DNA from: Zeugodacus cucurbitae
Lineage: Eukaryota > Arthropoda > Insecta > Diptera > Tephritidae
Reading direction: 5' to 3'
NCBI RefSeq assembly: GCF_028554725.1
Contig: NC_071671.1
Coordinates: forward strand, 69,372,001-69,436,000
Length of the DNA: 64,000 nucleotides
The notes below the pieces were generated by a model, which did no database searches, was not told where the DNA came from, and saw nothing but the letters and a program-made list of their open reading frames with translations. The translations under genes and the position numbers were made by a program. This document shows, in pieces, positions 1 through 12,400 of the stretch. Position 1 is the stretch's first letter, and each line of letters begins with the position of its first letter.

Positions 1-2539
1 GCGCAATAATGTTGTATAAATTGTTGCAATATTTAAGGTTTTTTCGTTTTGTTTTTCGTTTTGCGTCCTTAAGGTGTTTGTGCGAAACATAAAAACCCAG
101 ATATGGTACGAAAGTATCTGTGTTTATAACAACAGCAACAATAATAAAATATAAGCAATAATGTCTTGTTGTCGTTGCCGGCGACAAAGGCTCAAAAGTG
201 TCCAGCGCGACTTATGAACGTACAAAGGTTTGGTAGGTAGGTAGAACAAAAATGCCGCGCCACCAAAATCGTACTGTTTGCTTGGACGAGCGTGGACGTT
301 GCATCTACAGTGGGCGAAAGTGGAGAAATTATTATAAAATAAGAATTTTTTAGAAATCACAAAGGTGTAAAGGAAACTATATTAAGTATGAGTATAATAA
401 ATACAAAGACATTAAAAATATAGACAAGTAAACAAATGAAATGTTATATTTTTTATATTTTTTTTATAATATTTTTGAATTTTAATTTTAAAAAATCTGA
501 AACTAAGTTTTGTTTGTGATAAATATGACATAAATACATTCTTCTGAATATCTGATAAGGAATCTCAAAGTTATACTATCAATGAAGTTAATAATTAACG
601 AAATTTGGGAGGATTCTCCTTAGCGGAAGTCTTCAGACTTATTTGAAAAATGTTTTTATAATTTTTATATCTTTTTCAAAAATAATATATAACCTCATGT
701 TTTCGCTTCGTGAAATATTCTTAAAAGTTAACATTGTCCAAAGTATTTGATGCAAAACGTGTTTCTTCTGGCCCACTGTGCACTGTTTACCAATCGTGAT
801 CAAATGTTTGTTGTTATTGTCGCGTATATTTTTATTTGTACGTACTTAAACGTGTAATGAGTGTGTAGACAGCACTTTGAATGCAAGAAAAATAAACACC
901 GAAGGAAGATAAATAAAGGAGGAGGTACATATAGAAGAGAGGATCTCCATATAGTATCTTTGTACAAATTAAAGAAAAATTAAATAATGCAATTTAATTG
1001 TAATTTCATGAAAATAAATACTTTTTAAGAATCTTTGCATAAGAATTATTATCATTACATTTACATGGACTAAAACCAATTGGGATGAATAATATATATC
1101 TCAAACGATATTAGCTGATAACAGCATCAAATCAGTATTAATATTGTCCGCAACTCCTTATAAGCTCCTAAAATATCAAATATTTTCCGGAATATCTTAC
1201 TCTTTAAGGCCTGGATATTTTTCCTAAATGTTATTTTGGAACACAAAATATGTCTAAAGACTTTAGAAACAAAGCGTGATGCCTTAAGTTGTCTAAGGAA
1301 TAAATGCTTAAATAAATGAAATAAAAAATGTACGTACTTTCGATTAAAATATTCTGTAGCTGTACTAGCAACCATAATATACTACAGTTTTCACACAGCT
1401 AATTCCTAATGACACCAGCAGTGGAACTTGTCGGAACAGCTCGAAGCTTTCCCTATATTTCTACTTGAGTGTATTTGCTGCTATGTATGTAAGCGCCTTG
1501 GTTTTTTACCTCAGCGTAACTACCAACGGTGTACTGCGCAACAGTAGCACGGCGCTGGTAATCAAAACTCGAATAAGAACTCATAAATGCACACATTAAT
1601 ACACACACACACATACAGCTGAATAATTCAACGTTGTTGCGTGGCTTTGCGTACTTGTGAAGGCCGTCTAGTGCTTTGTTGTTGCCACAACAATACTATA
1701 TAGTGTAATACACAATCGATCCTTGTACTCGCGGCCACAGATCATAGTCCGTTGATTGCCTATGATGATGAGATGATTTGAATGCGTGCAGCTATCTACA
1801 TATGTATGTATGCTTGTAGTACAAATGACTGCATGTCTGTCGACATGTTTGTATGCATTTGTAAGTTAAAAGTTCTGTATATGTAGCACCTTTTATTGCT
1901 GTCGACTTTAAAGCGTTGGCACATGCCGCAGAAGCACTCTTAAATCGACACAGATGTGTGCAGGTATGTGTGCTACACGTGCATGAAACATTTATTATTG
2001 TATCTGGGGTTGTTGCGCACGTAATTATAAGCCGATTTGCATGCATAGGGATAATAGACATACAAACATAGATAGTTCTAGTTATGTATGCGTATGTAGA
2101 AATCAGTAAGTAAATGATATACGCTATCTAAGCTCCACAGAGCCGGATTACATGACTTTGTAGCTGGGACACGTGTGATTGGAATATATAGAAGGATGCA
2201 GCCATCCATAAACTGATACATTATTGGTCCCAGGAGAACTTTACTCCGGTGTTCAAACTTTCTCCAGTCCAACCGATGTCTAGAATTTAAGATATGTCTG
2301 TGAACCGAATAATTTTTATAGTTTTTAGATCACTACCGGTCCCTGTACCCTTCACCTTCACCCTTTTCTACCACATCAATATCTTCTTATAATCCATATT
2401 TTCTGTATAGCATGTTGAGCATAAGTAACGAGTATATGCTTATCTGTAAGGTCTGCCAATTTGTTAAAGGTATATTTTTCATACCATACACTCTACCTTC
2501 CACGATTCGCCTAATACTGATTTATATTTATTAGTTATA
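1..2539. other. Gene-free AT-rich stretch
   Basis: No frame with recognisable protein similarity, no RNA gene, and no clear element ends. Short open frames here are cysteine/threonine-rich readings of simple sequence. Confidence 0.6.
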
Positions 2540-3500
2540 ATGTATTATTTTACGCGCTGCGGGGGTAATGCGCTCCAACGCAGGATTCTATAAGCCGATG
2601 AAGCAGTTGAGCGACCCAAGTGCAAATCAAGCAAGTTGGAACCTAAGCCAAGCTAAGCGCGCATCCTCAAACTAAGCGAAGACTAATAAGCGTCCCGCAG
2701 ACCACCGACGCAGAGCTTTTTCCCAACGACAAGCAATCGCACGGACTTAATCGCAGCAAATCCAAATTGATGACAATGCCCGCAGACAACCGAAATTATG
2801 CAAATATTTCATGCGAACTCCGCCAGCGATTTCATTGGAAACGAGCGAAGGAGGAGCCGCATGCGCAGAAAGCTCGAGGGTGAACGCAGTTCATTGTTGG
2901 GAGTGGACGTACGCGAAGACTGGAGGGCCGCAGGAGTTGAGCACGGCTTTGATCAAGCATTAAAGATCGTTCTGGACAGCGCGGCAAATGAACAACTTGA
3001 GCGCGGATGAGTAGACAGCAAAAGCGAAGCGACTGCAAAGCATGGCTGTGAAGCTGAACCAATTGAAGCGAAAGCAAACTGAAGAGAACAAGCGAAAACA
3101 GAAACGAGATGAAGACGAATGAAGCGATAAGTATGACGTACTGCATGGTCGAGTTGGTCGTAAAGGAGCTTGGTGTGGCATGGTCAAGCCAATTTGTGGA
3201 GCAGAGCATTAGTAGTTTTTGCAGTCCCTTACTGCTTGAGTTTGGGCTGTGCGCTGCATGCGCTGTTGCAATGGATTAAAACTGCGGTGCGATCAATTCG
3301 AAATGAAAGGCGCAATACAAACACAAATACACACGTCTAGAGCGTTGCTGACGCTGTGCGCTGTTGCTGCCGAAGGTATTGTTGGACTGCTGCTGGGTTA
3401 TGTCGTAAGCTTATCGCGTTGCACATCTCTTGTACAATTGAAAGCAACTTCAACAACACTTAAACAACTTGAACAACAGCAACTACAACAAAGGTAGAGG
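2540..3500. other. GC-richer island of unknown role
   Basis: GC content rises sharply at 2550. The plus strand becomes purine-rich with many AAGCGAAG/GCGAAAGC motifs, a look shared with fly 5' leaders and non-coding exons. A 70-codon frame (2798-3010) has no recognised similarity. It may be a promoter, enhancer or non-coding exon; nothing decides. Confidence 0.25.
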
Positions 3501-4425
3501 TAGCAGAGAGATCAAATAAAGCGCGACTACAACAAAAACAAGGCAAGACAAACATAAGAAATATCGCTTATATGACAAAAACATACACATGCAATTAACA
3601 GTGGTTACCAAAAAGCGCGACAATGCTGGATTTGCTGCAGCTCCACGACACATGCAACATAACAACAGCCAGCATCAAACATATGAGCGTCTCAAGTTAC
3701 ATGCGAAGTACGAAGCTAGGAATGTAAGAAGTAAAACAATTCGAAAATTACAGTAAAACGAAATGAAGGTAAGCTCAAAAACAAATAACAAGCAATTGTG
3801 AGTGGACAAAATAAAAACAAAGCGGCGAAAAGTAAAAAAAAAATAATATAAAACGAAAACAACCAGAAATCGAAACGCACGACAGAAAACAATGAAGCCA
3901 GCATAAGTTTGTATACATGCATATGTATGTATGTGTATGAGTGCTGCATATGTGTAGGATTAAATTGTAAAACACGTTGTAATTAGCGTATAAAGCGATT
4001 GTGCCACATTTCATACAAGTTTTGTGCACTTCAGGGAATGTATATGTAGGTACATACTTAAAGGTATATAAATGATATTTATGACATAATATTTCTATGA
4101 ATATACATTTATTTATTTCTATATGAAAAGATACATTTAAGTTTCTATATTTACGAAATAAAAAAATATAAAATTTGAAAAAAAAAAAATTAATATTAAA
4201 ATGCTAATTTTCCAAGCTTACCTCAATAGTAAGCCAAACTGCATTTCAAATATTATATTTGGCTTCTTATGATAGAGTAAAGCAAAACTTTGTGGACTCC
4301 ACGAACTAATTCGGTTCGGTGCTGTGACAATAATTATGTGCCACCTTTAAGTGTCTTATATCTATAATTTTGGGAACACCGTTAATGTTGGACTCAGTTT
4401 CTATCATGCTGATTTCTGATTTCAA

Positions 4426-4760
4426 CAACCAAAACGATCTTTCCAGCTGCTGTATCTTAGGAAGGCTCTTTTCGCCGTAATCATTGGTGTGGTTACTGGA
4501 CATTGTCCAATAGGTACACATTGGAGGTAGGCGAAGGGAATTATTCGAGCACTTCTACTTCAATGCCCAGCATTCGTCAGGCTACAGTTAAAATACCTGG
4601 AATCGACCGTCTTAAGGAGGTTGCAATAGCGCCAAGCACTTTGTTGAATTGTGAGAGACTTAACGGTCCGTTAGGAGTATTTGGGTACTACCAAAGACAG
4701 TCGCAGATGTCTATGTGAGATACTCTGCAGTAGTGGAGATCTACGCCTTGACCTAACTAA
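4426..4760 (+). mobile_element. Non-LTR retrotransposon ORF2 C-terminal relic
   Basis: Translation gives KRSFQLLYLRKALFAVIIGVV followed by TGHCPIGTHWRR and a stop, and then, across a frame change, EHF and CPAFVRLQLKYLEST. This is the familiar end of insect non-LTR polyproteins: a 'TGHC..' motif then a C-terminal EHxxxxCP motif. Stops and at least one frameshift show that it is dead. The copy ends in CTAACTAACCTAACC, like a simple 3' tail. Clade (jockey-, I- or Loa-like) cannot be decided. Confidence 0.6.
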
Positions 4761-7700
4761 CCTAACCAACAGAGAAGGGCAGGGAAAGGAAGTGCGTTCG
4801 GTTAGCAAGAGAACTGTCACTAAAATTCTACTGGTCTTAGCGCTGTTCTTTTTCCAGTACCAGTACATGGTTCGAAATTTAATATAGTTTTGTCTCCAAA
4901 GTAGTTGTTTCGCATTTCTACAATTATTCATGGTCCGCAGTGACTCCCTTTTTCTGTTTCCTCGCTTCACTACACGTATTTTGACATCCTTTAATGATCG
5001 ACACTTGGCACCCGAGGAAATTGGTGCATCTTTCGTAGAACCATTCACGCGCGTAATCAGCCCTGCAGTTGGTTACACCTACATGGTGGCTTTCCTTGCC
5101 ACACCATGTTCAATTTGTTGTTGCGTTAACGAACTTTTTTCACCTGAAATTCCACAGAAATCACCGTCCATCGCGTCAGTACGGAGAGTATTTGCCAAAA
5201 GGCGCAATTTGTTGCACTGCTGTTGTCACTGTCACTTTTTGTGTTGCCACAACATAACTATTTGCCACCGCAGCGCCGAATCGAAAAGCGGCACAAATGA
5301 TTAATTATGATTTGTGCACGTAAAAGTTGGATGGACACTCGGACAGTCGTCCATTGGATCGCGCTGGTGATCGGCGCTCGCGTCCAGTTGCTAGTGGGTC
5401 TCATTAGGCAAGCAATTTCCAGTTTGTCACTGTCATTTGCAGGCAGCCCATGCCAACGGCCACCGGGTCAGTGCTTAAGCTACAAAAAAAGAGCGCGTAA
5501 AGCTTAGCCCTTCTACTGGACCCGTTGACCAGCCGAGGACGGGGCGATTTGTAAATGTTCAACATGCCACGACAAAGTACGCAGCCGATAAGCGGACGGG
5601 GGTGTTAGGGAGATGTGGAGTGTTGTCGTGAGTGGCATGTGGTGCGGTATGGCGGTTCGGTGTTTATTGTTTTAGTTGTTATTGCAATTGTTTTGCTTGT
5701 GGTGCTGCGCTGCGGCTGCGCATTTGCACGATTTCTCATTGTCTTTACTTCGTGCGGCATTGGATGATGCTTTGGAATGTGGCATCACAGACGCGTCGTT
5801 GCTGCTTTGCCTCCTCCGTCTTATCAGCGGCCGGCATCACAATCGTCGTTATTGTCATGTCGAACTTCATGCTGGTACACATCGGCCACTTTGGTTGTTG
5901 TAGTTGTTGTGCTGATTGCTGTTGCCGTCGGTTGTACTTTGGTGTTTGCGAATTTTTTACTTTTTGACTTGGCTTCTTTTCGTGGCGCATCTCCGGGTGT
6001 TAAGCTTATATGAAAAGTAGTACAGTGTGCTCGTCTGGCAATCGAGTTCAATTGAAAATTTGAATATCAATTTTCATCCATTTGTCCACAAGGCTATAGA
6101 TTGCGGAAGACGAGAAGTTGGAGGTACTATTTTTTCTCAGTTCATATCTCAACCATCTAGTATGGACTAGTCCCCCGTTTACAGAGTATTCACTGGAGTC
6201 GATGGAGCGTTCAGAAACGTATTTTGAATAAATCTGTTACATTGCGGACGATGAGACTACTTGAGATCTTTCAATTTCAGTTTAAACTAAGTAGTTTTCA
6301 GGGTCTTTCTCTTAGTCCAAAGTTCAAATTTAGAGTAAATCTTTTCATTTAACTCTTTTTATGGGCCGTTACTTTTTGGTAAACTGGTCCCAAGTATTAA
6401 TGTAGAATAATTTTTTTAAGATTTAAGGGTCCATCAACCCACAGTGCGTTGACCAGCTAACATACCAGTGTGAGGTTCAAAGTTCCACATCACACAAGGT
6501 CCCAGCGTCTTTTGCCAGCAGCGCTGTGCAGAGAATCCTTACTAACGCTGAGACAACAGCGACACAATGGAATGTTGCGGCTGCATTTTCTTGGGACCAC
6601 TGGTTGCTAACTTTGTCAAAGTTGCAATGTTGCAAGGCTGAAATGTTGGCGACGATGTTGTTGTCGTTGCACGTTGTGGTCGTCTTGGGTTTCCGCAGCG
6701 CTGGCCATGTGGTACGCTATCAATTGTTAAAGTCAAAGTGGCAAATCGAAGTGGAAAACATGGCTTTGTTGTGGTTGTTGTTGTTGTTGCTGTTGCTGCC
6801 GTTGTGCCATGCTGCCAGATAATGCTGGCTAAGCTGCAATTTATGGTGGGCAATCGCTCTTCGCTGATGCAGGCATGCATTCTATGCACACATACATACT
6901 TACATGTGAGTGTGTGTGTGTTGTTGCTTCATGTTTTAGAGGCAAATGACTGTTGACTACCAACCATTTAAGGGTCCATCGTTGGCAGTTGTTGTTGTTT
7001 TTGCCTTAAATGCAACGGCAACAACTTGTCCACAACGTAACAGCGCAGTCACAGTAACTCTTCCCCCTTTTTACCCCTGGCAACTGTCACAACACTCAAC
7101 CATTTTCGTTTTTGTTTTGTTTTGCAGCATCCTTGAGATTTCGTAATGCTTTGTGGAAGCCTTAGCCGATTATCTTTTAGCCAACACACTCGTGCATATA
7201 ACTTTGTGCCTTGTTTTTGTTGTTGTTGGCGATTATTTCTCAGCGGTGTTACTTGCTGCGTTTATCTCCACATAGTTCTTGTTGCTGTTGTTGTAGTTGC
7301 CACCAATTTTGTTGCTGCCGTGTTAAATTCGCAAGGGTACCCAGTCTTCGATGAGTAAAGAATCTACACGTGTACATATTGTCTGCTAGCCCTGCTGATT
7401 ACAAAAGCGAAAACATAACGATGCCAACAACAACGCCGCTGTTGATGACGCCAACAACGATGTTGCAATAAGCGCAGTGCAACACGTATTTACAACAATG
7501 CTTATATTGTATGCACTTAAAGTTATTAGTGTTGTTGCCTGTTTGCCATTGTGTACATGACCAAGTTAAATCGTAAATCGATGCGCCAAATGACGGGGCA
7601 GTCAGCAGCCGGCAGCGGCAGCGGCTGTGCTGTGTAGCGGAGTGTCGAAGTGAAGGGTTTGGCTTGGTTAATCGGGAGGTGGAAAATGCTAAAGAATTCA

Positions 7701-8854
7701 GCATGAAATGAGCTTATAGCGATAGCGATCATTAGCTTGGTGTTGCTTCCTTTTATATTTATATTTATATTTAGATATATTGGAATTTAATCTAAGGTTA
7801 TATAAAAAGAAATTATGAGAAAAAACAAAATTTTTGATAAATACATCTCGTAAATATTCTTTATTGAAGAAGCCTTGTTAATTTCAAAATAACTGAAGTC
7901 TGAAGATCATATTCAGAAGCTCCAGATTAATAGTAGATCTTCCACTATTTTTTTTTTGTTCGCAGACCAGGCTCCCTTATACCTCCATGGTAATGTAAAT
8001 CGGACAATTTAATTGGGGTGTCTTTAATACCAATTTGAAACGATGAAACTATCTGTTCCAACCATTAATAGTGTGGTTTTACTTCCTCCCAGTGGTTCCC
8101 AAGAGCATTATATTTTCATGCTGCTAAAATCTTCTGCTCATGAGATATTGATTTTCAATGGGATAGCTCATCAAACCTCCAACCACTCAAGTGATATGAA
8201 AAAGAGAGGTGACCTCAACTGGCTGCGTTTGATCCAGACTTATCGCCAAGGATATTTTTTTAATGATATAATGTCTTAAAACATGAAATCCCTATTTTTT
8301 ACTTTCATATATAATATATATAATAGGAAAAGATACTGGACCCAACTCACAAATCTCTGAACATACATTCTCTCTACTATCTCGAGAACTATCGGGAAGT
8401 TCTGTAATGTTCCGTAGATTTTTCCGAGTTTCCTTAAAGATAACTAATTCTGTGACTATACCAGACTTATACCAAGTAGAAACAGGAAAGGATATCACTT
8501 TACAGAACAACTCTTATTCAATTTGCAAATTAAACTTTGCCACAGCACAGCTGTGAAGCTCATTCCAACAGACATTTAACGCTTGAAGCGGAAAATTTGC
8601 CAACTCAGCATATGCAGGATCTCGGACAGAGTCGCACAGCTGCAGACGTGCTAGATGGTGAAAGAAATATCACAGAAAGACCAAAACAAAAACAAATGTA
8701 GTAAACAACAGCAAACAATAAGCGCAGTCGCAGTGCCACACCAAAGCGCACACGAGCCATTTTCTCATAAATATCTTTGTATATATGGTTGTTTGTATGT
8801 AAATAAGAAACAACGAAAGCTAATTTCATCATAACTCAGTCACTGTTTATCACC
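4761..8854. other. Gene-free stretch with TTG-rich DNA
   Basis: Long frames near 5.6-6.0 and 6.5-7.4 kb are Cys/Leu/Val-rich products of TTG and TGT runs. No conserved domain, RNA gene or element end recognised. Confidence 0.55.
6769..6801. repeat. (TTG/CTG)n trinucleotide tract
   Basis: Interrupted TTG repeats passing into TTGCTG. Such TTG/CAA runs recur through the window and produce false poly-Leu, poly-Val, poly-Thr or poly-Gln frames. Confidence 0.85.
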
Positions 8855-9406
8855 CTACTCGTGCGATTTTTTTCTGCCATTGTCCAGCATTACTGTACGG
8901 TATTGACGTTGTTGGACTGTGTGCAGTCCCAATTGGTCCGCTGCTCGCTGGGTAGTATGTATGCCAAAAAGCAAAAACAAAATATTAATTTTCCGCGAAT
9001 TCGTTGTGGTCCTGACTGCATTTTGCGCCTTCGTGACAACGTCTAAGCAGTAGCGCTGGCAACAAGGCGATATACACCGGTGAACGCCGATCACCTTGGC
9101 TGGACAGTCACTGGTTGCTGTTGGCTGTTTGGCTTTTAGTTTGCGGCGCATGCGCAAGAAACAAATTAGCGACTGCAATTGGGATGTCGTGTGGAATTCG
9201 TAGAAAACGGTGAAGCGCTCTTCAGTGCAGCGCTTAAGCGAAGAACAATAATACAATTGTGCAACACAAAGCAGAAAGTTAAGCTCAACAATAATCGCCG
9301 GACTAAGTGCTGAGCTTGATAGTGAGCTCCAGCTGAAGAAGAAGACAAGTAAGAGGTTGATCGCTGATTGTTTCAGCATTTTGGGTGGCTGCTTGGTATT
9401 TACCAT
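8855..9406 (-). CDS. Orphan ORF, possible secreted protein (183 residues)
   Basis: No family recognised. The frame starts with a true ATG at 9406 and runs 183 codons to TAG. An internal Met at residue 10 starts a convincing signal-peptide-like run (MLKQSAINLLLVFFFSWSSL) followed by small residues (SSSALS). The rest has about ten cysteines, a basic patch (FLRMRRKLKAK) and no simple-sequence run, unlike most long frames here. A TCAGTG initiator-like sequence lies about 46 bases upstream of the ATG. No AATAAA is evident just downstream. This is the longest ATG-started frame outside Egfr, but it lies in locally GC-richer DNA where stops are rarer, so chance remains the simplest explanation. Confidence 0.15.
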   Translation of the reverse strand: MVNTKQPPKMLKQSAINLLLVFFFSWSSLSSSALSPAIIVELNFLLCVAQLYYCSSLKRCTEERFTVFYEFHTTSQLQSLICFLRMRRKLKAKQPTATSDCPAKVIGVHRCISPCCQRYCLDVVTKAQNAVRTTTNSRKINILFLLFGIHTTQRAADQLGLHTVQQRQYRTVMLDNGRKKSHE

Positions 9407-12400
9407 GAGTATGGTCGCGTATAGTTAATTGAGTTTGTTTGCCACGGTCACTGACTTTAACCCCAAGTAACGACGTTAGAGCTGCTAAAGCACAGCGCGT
9501 CCATGACAATGTCATCGTTGTTCTTTTAGCGATCGCGCACAATGAAGAGTGGAAATTCACTACAAGCTAAGAAGTTGAGAAGTGAATACTTGTTCATTGA
9601 AGCTTAATAAATTTAAAAAAAAAATTGCAAAAAAATGTCACTCAAACAAAATCAACTTTACCGTCATTACTCGAACTCCAATAAAAATCAACAAGTAATT
9701 TCGCGCGAATTTTCGGCGATTAAAATATGGTTAAAAAGAATATGAAAGAAGGCTACAAATTATTCCTCTTTATGAGTGTTTATTCATAAAGGCGCGAAAT
9801 GCTTAAATGCGCGATAAGAATCCCCCTACATATTGCGCCGCTGCGCCGTGTATTGTCAATTAGTAATATAAACAACATAAAGCTTCAAGTTGCCGCAGTC
9901 CAACTGAGTTTAAGCGCGCCTTCCTCGTCATATTTTTTTATTAATTTTTCATACAACACACAGAAATCTGACTTACTGATTAGCTTGTTATTTTTAGCGA
10001 CAGCTGCGCATGCGCACAAATGTTTACTTTGGTCGCGGAGGGTTCTAAAGAAAAAATATATTTGTTTTCATTTAGTATTTGCTCAATACGCTTAGTTTGG
10101 CGTAAGTGAGACTCTTAAACGATCGTGCGTTCCGGATGTTTGTAAGCTTTCCGGTGGTGTTGTTCGGCCTAGTAAATGGGGTTTTGAGATTGATTCAAAA
10201 TCCTTTGGACCAAATCTCCACTTGCGATAAGCCGCAGAGCATGTAAGAGGTGGTATTAGTTTGATGAGATAGATTTATTAGTCCTCTTTAGTCCCTTCGA
10301 GGTTCTGAGTTCTTTTCACTTTGGATCTAAAGCTTGAGCTTTATGATAGATATATGATAGATATATTCAAAGAGAATTAGAATTAGTGAGATCTTACTGA
10401 TCTTAGTTGTGGACAAGTCGATCGATCTTTTTTGGGTCAGTCCTCTCGATGCTCGGTCTTTTGAATTACGTTTTCACCTTACTCTCCGTGGTTCGCGTGT
10501 TAAGTTCAATTGAGCGTCGAGCAATTAGACCATTCGAAAATAAAACATTTTAGCAATTACACAAACCGATTTGCCAAAGAAACTCGTGACATATGTATGA
10601 GTCGCGTCGTGCGCCGCATGTCTTCGCACTTTGCGCAAACATTCAAAACGCTCATAAATAAGACAAATACGACGCTGTTGCTTAGCAAACTCGACAGCGT
10701 GACTTGACGCTTTAGTGGCTGGTCAGCATTTCACTTTGTGCGTATTATTCATTTAATTTTCTTGTTCTTGTTGTTCTCAGCTCAATTGAACATTTTCGTT
10801 TGGGCTTTAACCTTTGTCGAACTGTTGTTGTTGCTGTTTTCATTTTGGTCCAAGGAAAACACACGCACAAGAGAAGAGAAGAAAAAATTCTTGTGACAAT
10901 TAAGTTTAGGCACTTTAAGCCGATTTGCTGAGCGCTTTGTCGTTACCGTTGTTGGCCGACGCGTTCGCTTGCCGGCCCAATTGTCGACATATTGGCAGAG
11001 CAGGCGACTAATTGAGCCAACACCAGCGCGGATGACAGGGCAGCAGCATCGAGCGACATTTCAGAGCAGAGACTGATCTTCCGCGCGAGCTCTAAAGCTG
11101 TTGGACCACTTCAATGCTTTAGAAAGCCAAATATATAATGTTAGATGAGTTGTAATGATTACGCGTTGACATGTGCGACGTCGTATATTTTGTAGTTTTT
11201 TTTTGTTGCTTCATGTGAGCGGGGTGTGGGTAAATCAGGGCTCTATTTTGCTCTGTATTTTGATACTATACTGTGTTATTGTAGTCAAGGGCTTTACTTT
11301 TGTTGTGGCGTCTTAGGCATGTGGCAATAATGTCTAAGCCAATTATAAAGCTTAGCGCCCAGCCCTTAATTAGAGAGCATAGCACGTGCGTAAGTTTTGT
11401 TGCTGTTAGATGAGTCTTCATTTTGGGTTTCTTTAAGGGTTCCTTTGTTTTGTGTAGCAATGGAATTTTTGAAAAAGAAAATTATTTTTATAAATTATCT
11501 TTCTTAAAAAAAAAGTAAAGTAAGATGTTCTTTATGTGATTTCTCCAAAGTGACCTCTGACCCCTTTTATCATTCGTATGGTTTGCTCTTTCTTAAAACC
11601 TTATAAACAGCAAGCACACTTTTTGTGATTTCACAGAAAAGTGAAGTTAGCTGCGATTCCCAAATTTTGAATTAGGCTTACAAATCAAGAGGTGAAGGGG
11701 AAAAATAAAATACACATAGGCTAATGAAGTTTTATGATCAACGAACGATTATAAGTACTTTCACACTTTGAATTTTTTTTCTAATAAAATGTCTTATAAA
11801 AAGCCTTTAACAATAAAGAAGAATATAGATTCTAAGCTGTGACACCTTCTTGTATAAAATTATATAATAACTTCCGCTTTATTCAAACTTTCGCATAGTT
11901 ATCATTTTGTCTATAATATTTATTAAGCGCAACCTTCAAATCTTGGGGAGTTTCTCACAAGGATTTAAACTAGTTCACGCCTGAAGACACATCCGTATAT
12001 GTTTCCTAAGCTGTTGGCATATCAATTACCCACGTTACATATTTGTAATCTCAACCAACAACTGTTTCGGCTTTAATGCCTCAAGAAGCAACTACAAGTT
12101 GGGCAACAACAGCCCAATCCCTTCAAGAAGACAAAAGAATTTTCCAATCGGGCAACATTGAAGGAATGCTGGGAATAATTCGGTCGTGGTCTGTTTTCGA
12201 GTATGGATTACACTTGTTGGCAGCTGATTACAGCATCCCTGCCGCTAGGAGGGCGCTTAAGCTGAAGTGCAGATTTGCTAACTGCAGCAGCTTCGAGAGG
12301 TTGCGCTGCACGAATTACACAAGACACTTTGTTCTTTTGGCAGTTGCACTTGTGTGAACCATTGTTTTGGCAAACGCCGCCTTGAAGTGCATCTTTTTGC

